Part shown: positions 1 to 5,196 of the stretch, piece after piece
Layout: the number at the start of each line of letters is the position of its first letter
How positions within the stretch are numbered: the stretch's first letter is position 1
Assembly (NCBI GenBank): GCA_013330315.1
Contig: DUIO01000082.1
Coordinates: 10,720-15,915, forward strand
Direction: 5' to 3'
Source: Methanosarcina sp.
GTDB lineage: Archaea; Halobacteriota; Methanosarcinia; Methanosarcinales; Methanosarcinaceae
Length of the DNA: 5,196 nt
The notes under the pieces: model-generated
What the model was told of the DNA's origin: nothing
Seen by the model: the letters and a program-made list of their open reading frames with translations, nothing else
Databases searched by the model: none
Made by a program: the position numbers and the translations under genes

Positions 1-203
1 TTCCTAATGAAAGGGTTCCATTGAGGATATGTTTTAAAATCCAGAAGTGACTGCCATACTCTTGAAGCAGATGAGTTAATGATTACCTCAGCCTGAATAT
101 CTTTTCGCGTAATTGATTTGTTTGCAATGACAAACCTTGTTATATAAAGGATTATCACTAAAAAGAGTATTCTGAATACTAATTTAATAGTGGTTCCAGA
201 CAT
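1..203 (-). CDS. Membrane-anchored SRPBCC/START-like domain protein, N-terminal part only
   Basis: The gene runs off the left edge, so only the first 67 codons are visible. It starts with ATG at 203-201, with a G-rich ribosome site (GGGGGAT) about 7 nt upstream. Residues about 5-27 are hydrophobic (KLVFRILFLVIILYITRFVI) and read as a single membrane anchor or uncleaved signal. From about residue 36 the sequence (AEVIINSSASRVWQSLLDFK, then TYPQWNPFI) matches the start of the SRPBCC/polyketide-cyclase fold: a beta strand, the 'A..VW..L.D...YP.WNPF' helix and its conserved tryptophans. Proteins of this fold bind hydrophobic ligands in a deep pocket, but the ligand cannot be told from this piece. 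It lies 95 nt downstream of vhtD, beyond a T-rich terminator, so it is probably a separate transcription unit. A weak AT-rich promoter (TTTAATTTAT, around 229-238) could serve it. The family call is fairly secure; the function is unknown. Confidence 0.75.
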   Translation of the reverse strand, partial: MSGTTIKLVFRILFLVIILYITRFVIANKSITRKDIQAEVIINSSASRVWQSLLDFKTYPQWNPFIR

Positions 204-251
204 TATTTATCCCCCGTCATAAAATAATTAGATAAATTAAAGCCTTGAGGT

Positions 252-287
252 AAAAAAGCAAACCAAAATAAAAATAAATAAAAATTA
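252..287 (-). terminator. T-rich transcription terminator after vhtD
   Basis: Starting 11 nt after the vhtD stop codon, the transcribed strand shows repeated T runs (T5, T5, T4 and finally T6) over about 36 nt, with no strong hairpin. Oligo-U tracts of this kind are the usual intrinsic termination signal in archaea. Its position between vhtD and the next same-strand gene supports the end of the vht transcript here. Confidence 0.6.
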
Positions 288-298
288 TAGAGATAAGC

Positions 299-784
299 TT
301 AAAAAGTACAGCTGACCTCTTCCCTGATGAGCTTTACAGCTTCATCTACGGACCTGAGCACTTCAGGGCTTATATCCGTAGAGATTTCCGTAGCTACCTC
401 TCCAATTTCTATTCCTATCACAATAACTTCCGGAAGGGATTGGATCTGTTCCCCGATTCTTAAAACGTCGGTAATTGTGAGATCATGTACCGATACAAGA
501 GTATGCGGCTCACTACCTTCCAGCAGGTCCCTGCCTTTGATGCGGTGTACGGAACCTGGACGGCTTCCTGTAAGGACTGCATCGACAATTATTACTTTTC
601 TGGCACCGTCAAGCAGGTTAAGGAGATCAAGCCCGCAAACCCCTGCATCTGCTATATCGAGCCCTTCAAGCCCTTCAAGTTCTGTTTTTTTAAGGGCTTC
701 TATAATCCTGATGCCTATTCCGTCATTACCCATTAGAGGGCTTCCGCAGCCCAGAATTCTGACAGGAGAGTGCAATATAGACAT
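299..784 (-). CDS. vhtD: Hydrogenase maturation endopeptidase VhtD (HycI/HybD family)
   Basis: VhtD is the nickel-sensing protease expected to remove the C-terminal tail of VhtA in the cytoplasm once the Ni-Fe centre is in place. The protein is 161 residues from the ATG at 784-782, the usual size for the family. The N-terminal 'ILGCGSPLMGNDGIGIRIIEAL' region corresponds to the family 'GxGN.L..D.(G/A)(I/V)G' signature. The three predicted nickel ligands are present: Asp21 (GND-GIG, where HybD has Glu16), Asp68 (IIVDAV, HybD Asp62) and His100 (SVHDL, HybD His93). A GTG at 796-794 would add four residues (VWEN), but nothing resembling a ribosome site precedes it. The ATG has only a weak GGGA 4 nt upstream, so the start is not fully settled. 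It is the last gene of the operon, 110 nt after vhtC. That spacing is unlike the tight packing of vhtG, vhtA and vhtC, and the start codon lies inside an inverted repeat. A fourth gene of this type distinguishes vht from the three-gene vho cluster described in Methanosarcina mazei. Confidence 0.92.
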   Translation of the reverse strand: MSILHSPVRILGCGSPLMGNDGIGIRIIEALKKTELEGLEGLDIADAGVCGLDLLNLLDGARKVIIVDAVLTGSRPGSVHRIKGRDLLEGSEPHTLVSVHDLTITDVLRIGEQIQSLPEVIVIGIEIGEVATEISTDISPEVLRSVDEAVKLIREEVSCTF

Positions 785-862
785 ATTTTCCCACACTATT
801 TCGCGTTACAGATTTAATACATGTTTTCGTTTCATATTCTAAGGCACTCATATGTCTATATT
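768..862 (-). repeat. Perfect 13-nt inverted repeat in the vhtC-vhtD spacer, covering the vhtD start codon
   Basis: The plus-strand arms are aatatagacatat (774-786) and atatgtctatatt (850-862), which are perfect reverse complements separated by 63 nt. In the mRNA the downstream arm contains the vhtD AUG (784-782). Directly adjoining the arms, gagtgc (768-773) and gcactc (844-849) are also reverse complements. They sit on the same side of each arm, so this second pairing would cross the first and the two cannot form together without a linker. The layout suggests alternative pairings or a start-codon-sequestering helix. A chance origin in AT-rich DNA cannot be excluded. Confidence 0.55.
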
Positions 863-894
863 ACGCTTCTCCAGAAGTTAGAATTCCTGAGTTT

Positions 895-1707
895 TTAATC
901 TTTTACAACCTCTGCAGGGGTATCGGAAGGCTCATGCCAGAGCTCCCTGTCAGGAAGGTGTTTTGGATTGGGTTTGACAATTTCTACATAATGAGGGTCG
1001 GAAAGGTCTTCTTTCCCGGACCAGAAGATAGCCTTGTGGTATTTCCAGACATGAGGGTCAAGCTCAAGGATACCCACATGCACTACCAGCTCGAAGACAA
1101 ACCAGTATGTCATGAGCAGGTGAAGAAGCCTGAAGAACTGCAAAGAACTCATTCCGAATGCAGGTGCGACCATGTCTCCTGCCGAAAGGATCCAGGATCC
1201 TACGGGGAGTCCGAAGAGAGCCCAGTCAAGCCTGTAAATTACAATACCTGAAACGGCAATAACGAAAATGGCAGTACCTTCGAGCACGATAAGTATCTTC
1301 ATTATAGGATGAAGCTTGGTCTTATAGTGTCCCGAAACCTCATCATAAATAGTGAATGCGGGATAATCTCCCTTTCCGAAGAAATTGAGAATTATTGCTT
1401 TCATACGCTTTGCATCTTCAGGACCGAAGACGTAATGGTCCATGAAATGTGCCAGCTTTTCCTGGATTCCACCTTCACTTACAGAGAAAATGTTGTACGG
1501 AATAAGGATCCAATTCACTGCAAGCAGAGCAGGAACCATAATCATGTGAAGGGCGCGGGCATTGTGGAAACTCATGAAGTCCCAGCCTGCGTAGATTTTT
1601 AACCCGGTAATGATGAGCACTATCATCGCCAAAGCATGGATAGTGTGGGCCGTCCTGTCAAGGACGGTATAGCGCTCGACAACTATCGGGTTGTCTTTGG
1701 ATTTCAT
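895..1707 (-). CDS. vhtC: Membrane cytochrome b subunit of methanophenazine-reducing hydrogenase VhtC
   Basis: VhtC is the haem b protein that anchors VhtGA in the membrane and carries electrons from the small subunit to methanophenazine. The 270-residue protein has hydrophobic segments at about 20-40, 52-73, 136-158, 163-183 and 189-214, consistent with the five-helix layout of HyaC-type hydrogenase cytochromes. Candidate haem-ligand histidines are His21 and His24 (AHTIHA) at helix 1, His48 and His54 near helix 2, and His196 and His210 in the last helix. This is the pattern expected for two b haems. A charged loop of about 60 residues (75-135) separates helices 2 and 3, and the C-terminal tail of about 50 residues is polar and proline-rich. 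The ATG at 1707-1705 follows an AGGAGATGA ribosome site about 10 nt upstream, 21 nt after the vhtA stop, so it is cotranscribed with vhtA. Family assignment is firm; exact helix boundaries and ligands are inferred from the sequence. Confidence 0.95.
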   Translation of the reverse strand: MKSKDNPIVVERYTVLDRTAHTIHALAMIVLIITGLKIYAGWDFMSFHNARALHMIMVPALLAVNWILIPYNIFSVSEGGIQEKLAHFMDHYVFGPEDAKRMKAIILNFFGKGDYPAFTIYDEVSGHYKTKLHPIMKILIVLEGTAIFVIAVSGIVIYRLDWALFGLPVGSWILSAGDMVAPAFGMSSLQFFRLLHLLMTYWFVFELVVHVGILELDPHVWKYHKAIFWSGKEDLSDPHYVEIVKPNPKHLPDRELWHEPSDTPAEVVKD

Positions 1708-1716
1708 TATGGGTCA

Positions 1717-1721
1717 TCTCC
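1717..1721 (-). promoter_or_regulatory. Ribosome binding site of vhtC
   Basis: The transcribed strand carries AGGAGATGA in the 21-nt vhtA-vhtC spacer, with the GGAG core about 10 nt before the ATG at 1707. It is one of the two clear Shine-Dalgarno sequences in the operon and fixes the vhtC start. Confidence 0.6.
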
Positions 1722-1728
1722 TATACTA

Positions 1729-3522
1729 TTAAAGTATTCTTACAGTATTTGGAGCGTTTTTCCCGGTAATGTCAATGGTGTGAACTGCGCATGAAATGCA
1801 TGGATCATAGGATCTGCCTATATGGAAGATACCGGTCGGATTGGCATAATCTACACCAAGAGAGTTTTCTACGGCATTGATTTTTGATCCGATAAGTGAT
1901 TGTTCCATTGGGCCGGGAATGCCTTTGCTGTCTCTCGGAGACATATTCCATGTACCAGGAACAATGGCCTGGTAGTTAGTGACCTTTCCATCGCTGCCAG
2001 CAGAGACCCAGTGTCCAAGAGCTCCACGAGGCGCTTCCCATAAGCCCATTCCCTGATTATTTTTAGCTTTATTAAGGTCTATAGGTACGGAGATCTTGCC
2101 GTTAGGGTTATAGTCAATTGTTACCCACTGGAGAAGCTGGTGAGCAAGGATAGTGGTTTCCTGTATGCGAGCCATCATTCTTGTGAATACGTTAGCTGGA
2201 GAGTAGCCTTTTGCACTGAAAGCCTGAGCAAGTCCGGTTACAAGTGGCTCTTTCATTGCAAGCATGCGTGAGAGAGGGCCGACTTCAGCAGGAATTCCGT
2301 CATATCTTGGAGCTTTGTCCCAGGTGTACCTGCTCTCCGAGCCTCCGGAGTAGGTGATCTTCTCCGGGTCGGTAAACGGAATTGTCTCTCCCTTTAAGGG
2401 ATGGAGGTCGCCCTTGCTGTCATCGTAGAAAGCGTGAGCAACACTTTCTGTAATCTTGTCCGCATCAAACTCTTTGTATTCAAGGTTTCCTGTGACAACA
2501 CCTGAGGTTATGAAACGTTCCCCTGCCGGGCTCTTAGGGTCATAACCATCTTCGGCATTGTAGAAGCCACCATATGAAAGGAAGGATATCTTTGACGGGT
2601 CGCTGTATCCGCCGATCTTATCATGTTTCAGGCTTGCAGGAAGACCGAGAAGGGTTTCTCCTACAAGTTGGGAACCGAAAGCTGCGTATAATTCGACATC
2701 TCCCCAGCCTGCTTCTCTGCTGAAATCGTTTGAATCTACCGATTTGTCAATAAGGCCCTGGAGGTGCTCAGTCACAAAGCTTACTGCTTTTTCGGGGGAA
2801 CTCGCCTTATAGGTATTTTCTATCCAGGTATCGAACGGAACCTTCAGGGTGTAATTGGAAACGAAGTCCATTACCTGGAGATAGTAAGAAGAAAGTTTGA
2901 CAATATCTGCGACTGTTGGCCTGTAAGTGTACCCACCAGGGTAAGGTGTAACAGGACCGGGCATTCTGCCTGCAATAAGTGCAATGGCTTCCTGAAGGCG
3001 TTTCTTTTCAGGAATTGCTGCCATGTAGGAAGATCCTGCAGGTACGGCTGCTCCGTCGATTTTGTAGCTAATAGGGGCAAACCTTCCAACCAGTTCTTTC
3101 CAGACTGCGTTTCCGGTATCTCCAAGTGTTCCGAGGACGTTTTTGTATGCAGGGTTTGCAAGGTCAGGTCCCCAGAGCACATAAATATGGGTTGCGTGAC
3201 TTGCAATGAAGTTTAGTGACTGGAAGATATTCCTTGCAATAAGGGCATCTTTCGGAACCTGTTCGGCTACACCATAGAGGTTGTCAAGAGCATTTGTAGC
3301 TGCCAGAGAGTGAGAAATAGGACAGACGCCGCAGATTCTCTGGACAAGAAGAGCTGCATCCCTTGGATCTTGCTTCTGCAGGATGCGTTCAAATCCTCTG
3401 AATATCGTACACGAGCTTTGGGCATCGGTGATGACACCGTTGGCATCCACTTCTGTAGAAACTCGAAGGTGGCCTTCAATTCTGGTTAAGGGGTCTACTG
3501 TAACATTTACCATTTCACTCAC
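1729..3522 (-). CDS. vhtA: Methanophenazine-reducing [NiFe] hydrogenase large subunit VhtA
   Basis: VhtA holds the Ni-Fe(CN)2CO centre that splits H2 into protons and electrons. It is 597 residues, normal for a group 1 uptake hydrogenase large subunit. The N-terminal RIEGH (14-18) includes the conserved Glu16. The first nickel motif is [10 protein letters not shown] (Cys64, Cys67, His71) and the second is DPCISCAVH (Cys575, Cys578, His581). Arg499 in [10 protein letters not shown] corresponds to the arginine conserved above the active site. After His581 there are 16 residues ending in VRIL. This is the expected removable tail, and VhtD, encoded two genes later, is the matching protease. There is no export signal, so the protein should cross the membrane folded, piggy-backed on the Tat signal of VhtG. 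The start used is GTG at 3522-3520, which overlaps the vhtG stop (GTGA) and follows AAGGAG by 5 nt. An ATG three codons on (3513) is 10 nt from the same site and remains possible. The 4-nt overlap suggests translational coupling to vhtG. Both CxxC motifs are intact, so the subunit looks functional. Confidence 0.97.
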   Translation of the reverse strand: MSEMVNVTVDPLTRIEGHLRVSTEVDANGVITDAQSSCTIFRGFERILQKQDPRDAALLVQRICGVCPISHSLAATNALDNLYGVAEQVPKDALIARNIFQSLNFIASHATHIYVLWGPDLANPAYKNVLGTLGDTGNAVWKELVGRFAPISYKIDGAAVPAGSSYMAAIPEKKRLQEAIALIAGRMPGPVTPYPGGYTYRPTVADIVKLSSYYLQVMDFVSNYTLKVPFDTWIENTYKASSPEKAVSFVTEHLQGLIDKSVDSNDFSREAGWGDVELYAAFGSQLVGETLLGLPASLKHDKIGGYSDPSKISFLSYGGFYNAEDGYDPKSPAGERFITSGVVTGNLEYKEFDADKITESVAHAFYDDSKGDLHPLKGETIPFTDPEKITYSGGSESRYTWDKAPRYDGIPAEVGPLSRMLAMKEPLVTGLAQAFSAKGYSPANVFTRMMARIQETTILAHQLLQWVTIDYNPNGKISVPIDLNKAKNNQGMGLWEAPRGALGHWVSAGSDGKVTNYQAIVPGTWNMSPRDSKGIPGPMEQSLIGSKINAVENSLGVDYANPTGIFHIGRSYDPCISCAVHTIDITGKNAPNTVRIL

Positions 3523-4670
3523 TCTCCTTTCATCCTTCTGACAGCATGTACCCCTGCGACTACGGTAGCAGCACCGACTGCAGCTTTAGATAATGTGTCA
3601 ATATTTGCCCCAAGAAGCACACCTTTGTCTTCAGCTTCAACATACAGAGGTCTTGATGAATCAGGGAATCCGGGTTCTACGCAAGCTATACATGGACCGC
3701 CTGCCTGAGTACACATGCTTACTGAACCATTCCATCTGCGAATTCCGCAGTCGGCATGGGAATAAGGAGCTTTACAGCCTAATTTCCACAGGCACTTTTC
3801 TCCGCCAACCTGCTCGTCAAATTCTCCACGGTCATAGTATCCGCGGCGCGGGCAGTTTTCGTGCACGGTGTGGTCAGGGGGGAAGAAAACTTTGGGTCTG
3901 CCATAATCGTCCAGGACTGCTGGAAGGTCGTCAGGAATCTTGATCTTTCCAAGGATTACCGCACCCAGAGTAAGGAGAATCCAGTCAGGATGAGCAGGAC
4001 AACCGGGAATGTTAATTACCGGCTTGTGGATGCCAAGTTCCTGAAGAATGCCTTTTGTTTTGTCAGTTTTTGAGAAAGCTACTCCCCTATAATCCGTGTC
4101 TTTGGCAATGTCGCTGTCTGCAGAAGTAATTCCTCCGTATGCGGCGCAGGCTCCTACTGCAACAATTGCAGTGGCATTCTTTGCAGCCTCCCCAAGGGTT
4201 TCTTTAAAAGTCTTGTTCCCGATCATGAGGTATTTACCTGAACCCTGAGGACCATTCGGAATTGAACCTTCAACTACCAGAATATAGTTGCCTTCTTCAA
4301 TAAGCTCTTCAAGAAGGATCTCGGAGTTGAGTTCAGAGTTGTTTGCAAGTTTTCCGTCTACGAATATTCCCTGCTGGGCAAGAAGAGTTTCATGGTAAGC
4401 AAGGTTGACATTGAGCTTTGTCAAAGCCTGTGCAACATCAGGGTTGCCTCCATTTAATAGGGATTCGGAACATCCGGTGCATTCGGAACCATGGAGCCAG
4501 ACAAGCTTTGTCTCTGCAGATTCGAGAGCACTTACAATCTCTGTTTTATAGGTTCCCAGGAATGCAGTCGCGCCAAGCGCGCCTACAGCCTTCATAAAAG
4601 TACGCCGGTCTAGTTTCAAGAAATCTAGACTATCCAGTGTACGGGCAAGGTTTTTCATTCCAGTACTCAT
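3519..4670 (-). CDS. vhtG: Methanophenazine-reducing [NiFe] hydrogenase small subunit VhtG
   Basis: VhtG relays electrons from VhtA to cytochrome VhtC through three FeS clusters on the outer face of the membrane. From the ATG at 4670 it is 383 residues. A Tat signal lies near the N-terminus: twin arginines 22-23 (DRRTFMK), then a hydrophobic stretch to about 41, with cleavage likely around 48-52. Proximal [4Fe-4S] ligands are Cys64 and Cys67 (SECTGCSES), Cys175 (GACAAYGG) and Cys224 (PGCPAHPDW). Distal ligands are His270, Cys273, Cys293 and Cys299. Medial ligands are Cys308, Cys327 and Cys330 (GGPCIAC). Cys320 occupies the place of the proline that gives standard enzymes a [3Fe-4S] cluster. 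Residues about 360-377 form a C-terminal membrane helix followed by RRMKGE, as in membrane-bound hydrogenases that contact a cytochrome b. A TTG at 4697 would add nine residues but has no ribosome site. The ATG leaves a Tat n-region of ordinary length and is preferred, though its own ribosome site (GTGGTAG) is weak. It is the first gene of the operon. Confidence 0.96.
   Translation of the reverse strand: MSTGMKNLARTLDSLDFLKLDRRTFMKAVGALGATAFLGTYKTEIVSALESAETKLVWLHGSECTGCSESLLNGGNPDVAQALTKLNVNLAYHETLLAQQGIFVDGKLANNSELNSEILLEELIEEGNYILVVEGSIPNGPQGSGKYLMIGNKTFKETLGEAAKNATAIVAVGACAAYGGITSADSDIAKDTDYRGVAFSKTDKTKGILQELGIHKPVINIPGCPAHPDWILLTLGAVILGKIKIPDDLPAVLDDYGRPKVFFPPDHTVHENCPRRGYYDRGEFDEQVGGEKCLWKLGCKAPYSHADCGIRRWNGSVSMCTQAGGPCIACVEPGFPDSSRPLYVEAEDKGVLLGANIDTLSKAAVGAATVVAGVHAVRRMKGE
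3526..3532 (-). promoter_or_regulatory. Ribosome binding site of vhtA inside the vhtG 3' end
   Basis: AAGGAG lies within the last codons of vhtG, 5 nt before the GTG start of vhtA and 10 nt before the alternative ATG. It supports a start at this junction but does not choose between the two codons. Confidence 0.55.
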
Positions 4671-4741
4671 CTCTACCACATCTTGTTTTTTACCCAAATT
4701 TCTATATCTGAAAAAAATTTTAATATAATTTCCACATCAAT

Positions 4742-4761
4742 TATATAAATGCGTATATAAA
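4742..4761 (-). promoter_or_regulatory. Tandem TATA boxes, probable vhtGACD promoter
   Basis: Two identical TTTATATA boxes on the transcribed strand, at 4749-4742 and 4761-4754, are offset by 12 bp. They match the Methanosarcina TATA consensus. With the usual spacing of roughly 25 bp, transcription would begin around 4718-4733, leaving an untranslated leader of about 50-60 nt before the vhtG ATG. The distal box is part of a 14-bp palindrome (4753-4766, GTATAT-AA-ATATAC). A purine-rich BRE is not obvious upstream of either box, and the start site cannot be fixed from sequence. Confidence 0.55.
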
Positions 4762-5087
4762 TATACCGATAATGTTTTCAATGAGGGAATAGTATTTAAG
4801 GTTTTTTACACAATAGAATAAATATATTAATTCGGTAGATGGAATTTATTTAATAGAGATTAAAATATAATTTATAGAATAAATTAATCTTGCGGCCCAA
4901 TACAGACAATAAACCTGTAAATAGCTATATGTCAGATCAGGCCAACCATAATGACCAGAGAAAAATAATTATCACTTAAAAGAGAATTCAGACCCGAAAG
5001 TCAGTACTAAAAAGCAAATACAGGCTGAAAGCTATTATTTCTACAATAAAACACATTATGTTAATATAAAATTAATAGATTGAAGGG
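4762..5087. other. AT-rich intergenic region upstream of the vht promoter, no convincing gene
   Basis: About 325 nt of strongly AT-rich sequence with stop codons in all frames. The only small open frames are 16 codons (plus, 4929-4979) and 22 codons (minus, 4988-5056). Neither has a ribosome site or recognisable product. There are short AT-rich repeats (tagaataaat at 4814 and 4875; agattaa/ttaatct at 4857 and 4884) that could be chance. No tRNA, CRISPR or strong hairpin is visible. Long AT-rich gene spacers are ordinary in Methanosarcina genomes, so this may be an upstream control region or simply decayed DNA. Confidence 0.5.
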
Positions 5088-5195
5088 GTAACGAAAAAAC
5101 TTTTACAATGTGAAATAAAAATCTACTGCACGGTCAACCACACGATAATAACGGTACAATAATTTCGTCCCCCACCAGATAGTCAAATAATTACA
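5088..5195 (-). pseudogene. Possible IS6/IS240-like transposase remnant, truncated by window edge
   Basis: On the minus strand one frame reads, over its last residues before a TAA at 5105-5103, YLTIWWGTKLLYRYYRVVD followed by RAVDFYFTL. IS6-family DDE transposases have, around their second catalytic Asp, the pattern 'ETYIK(V/I)KG.W.YLYRAVD....T(I/V)DFYLS..R...AAK.FF.KA'. The resemblance is the YYRVVD block with the Asp, then a shortened link to VDFYFT. After the stop, KFFRY follows in the same frame, where KFFRKA-like residues would be expected. If correct, it is a dead fragment with internal deletions and a premature stop, whose upstream part lies outside the window. The match is short and made by eye, so it is tentative. 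No terminal inverted repeats or target duplications are visible. Confidence 0.3.
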
Positions 5196-5196
5196 C

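Noticed and set aside
785..796. GTG start four codons upstream for vhtD
   Set aside because: There is no ribosome site before it, and family proteins begin close to the VRILGCG strand, which the ATG start already provides. It is kept as a minor alternative only.
327..842. Long plus-strand frames opposite vhtD, and similar ones opposite vhtC, vhtA and vhtG
   Set aside because: They lie wholly or mostly antisense to well-identified genes, have serine- or cysteine-rich low-complexity translations, and lack ribosome sites or family motifs.
726..851. A 41-codon minus-strand frame starting at the ATG in the upstream arm of the inverted repeat and overlapping the vhtD start in another frame
   Set aside because: The nearest GGAG lies about 16 nt from the ATG, too far to be convincing; the peptide resembles nothing and most of its later part is vhtD in another frame. 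Its ATG arises from the symmetric repeat sequence.
870..881. Short palindrome CTTCTGGAGAAG after vhtC as a hairpin terminator
   Set aside because: The stem would be about 4 bp with a 4-nt loop and no T run follows, so it does not look like a terminator.
4671..4697. TTG start nine codons upstream for vhtG
   Set aside because: No Shine-Dalgarno sequence lies upstream. The extension (GKKQDVVE) gives a needlessly long Tat n-region, and the ATG at 4670 gives the MSTG... start that I recall for VhoG/VhtG proteins.
4857..4890. 7-nt inverted repeat agattaa/ttaatct in the upstream spacer
   Set aside because: Short and AT-only apart from one base pair; expected by chance in sequence of this composition.
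4929..4979. 16-codon plus-strand frame (MSDQANHNDQ...)
   Set aside because: It is too short, has no ribosome site or promoter nearby, and resembles nothing.
4988..5056. 22-codon minus-strand hydrophobic frame (MCFIVEIIAF...)
   Set aside because: It has no ribosome site, and short hydrophobic translations are expected by chance in AT-rich DNA.

Overview
The window is a Methanosarcina-type methanogen locus. It carries one minus-strand operon, vhtGACD, which encodes the membrane-bound methanophenazine-reducing [NiFe] hydrogenase (Vht/Vho) and its maturation protease. Recognition rests on these features: a small subunit with a Tat signal, the cysteine pattern for three FeS clusters and a C-terminal membrane anchor; a large subunit with both CxxC nickel motifs and a cleavable C-terminal tail; a multi-histidine membrane cytochrome b; and a HycI/HybD-type endopeptidase. 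The gene order G-A-C-D, the TTTATATA promoter boxes, the AT-rich spacers and the GGAG ribosome sites all fit Methanosarcina. I cannot name the species from the sequence alone.

Layout, read in the direction of transcription (high to low coordinates). Positions 5088-5195 hold what looks like a broken scrap of an IS6/IS240-like transposase. Positions 4762-5087 are AT-rich with no convincing gene. A tandem pair of TATA boxes lies at 4742-4761. Then come vhtG (to 3519), vhtA (overlapping vhtG by 4 nt), vhtC (21 nt after vhtA) and, after an unusual 110-nt spacer, vhtD. A T-rich terminator follows vhtD at 287-252. The 5' end of another minus-strand gene begins at 203 and runs off the window. It encodes a protein with an N-terminal membrane helix followed by the start of an SRPBCC/START-like domain.

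How the genes work together: VhtG and VhtA form the H2-oxidising heterodimer, exported by the Tat system to the outer face of the membrane. VhtC anchors it and passes electrons through haems b to methanophenazine. In Methanosarcina this pool feeds heterodisulfide reductase HdrDE, and the chain generates a proton gradient. VhtD trims the C-terminal 16 residues of VhtA after nickel insertion.

The core operon is a known system. The points worth a second look are: a perfect 13-nt inverted repeat, with an adjacent 6-nt complementary pair, that could bury the vhtD start codon in an mRNA helix; a cysteine in VhtG that predicts a [4Fe-4S] rather than [3Fe-4S] medial cluster; the tandem TATA boxes with an overlapping 14-bp palindrome; and the transposase remnant upstream of the promoter.
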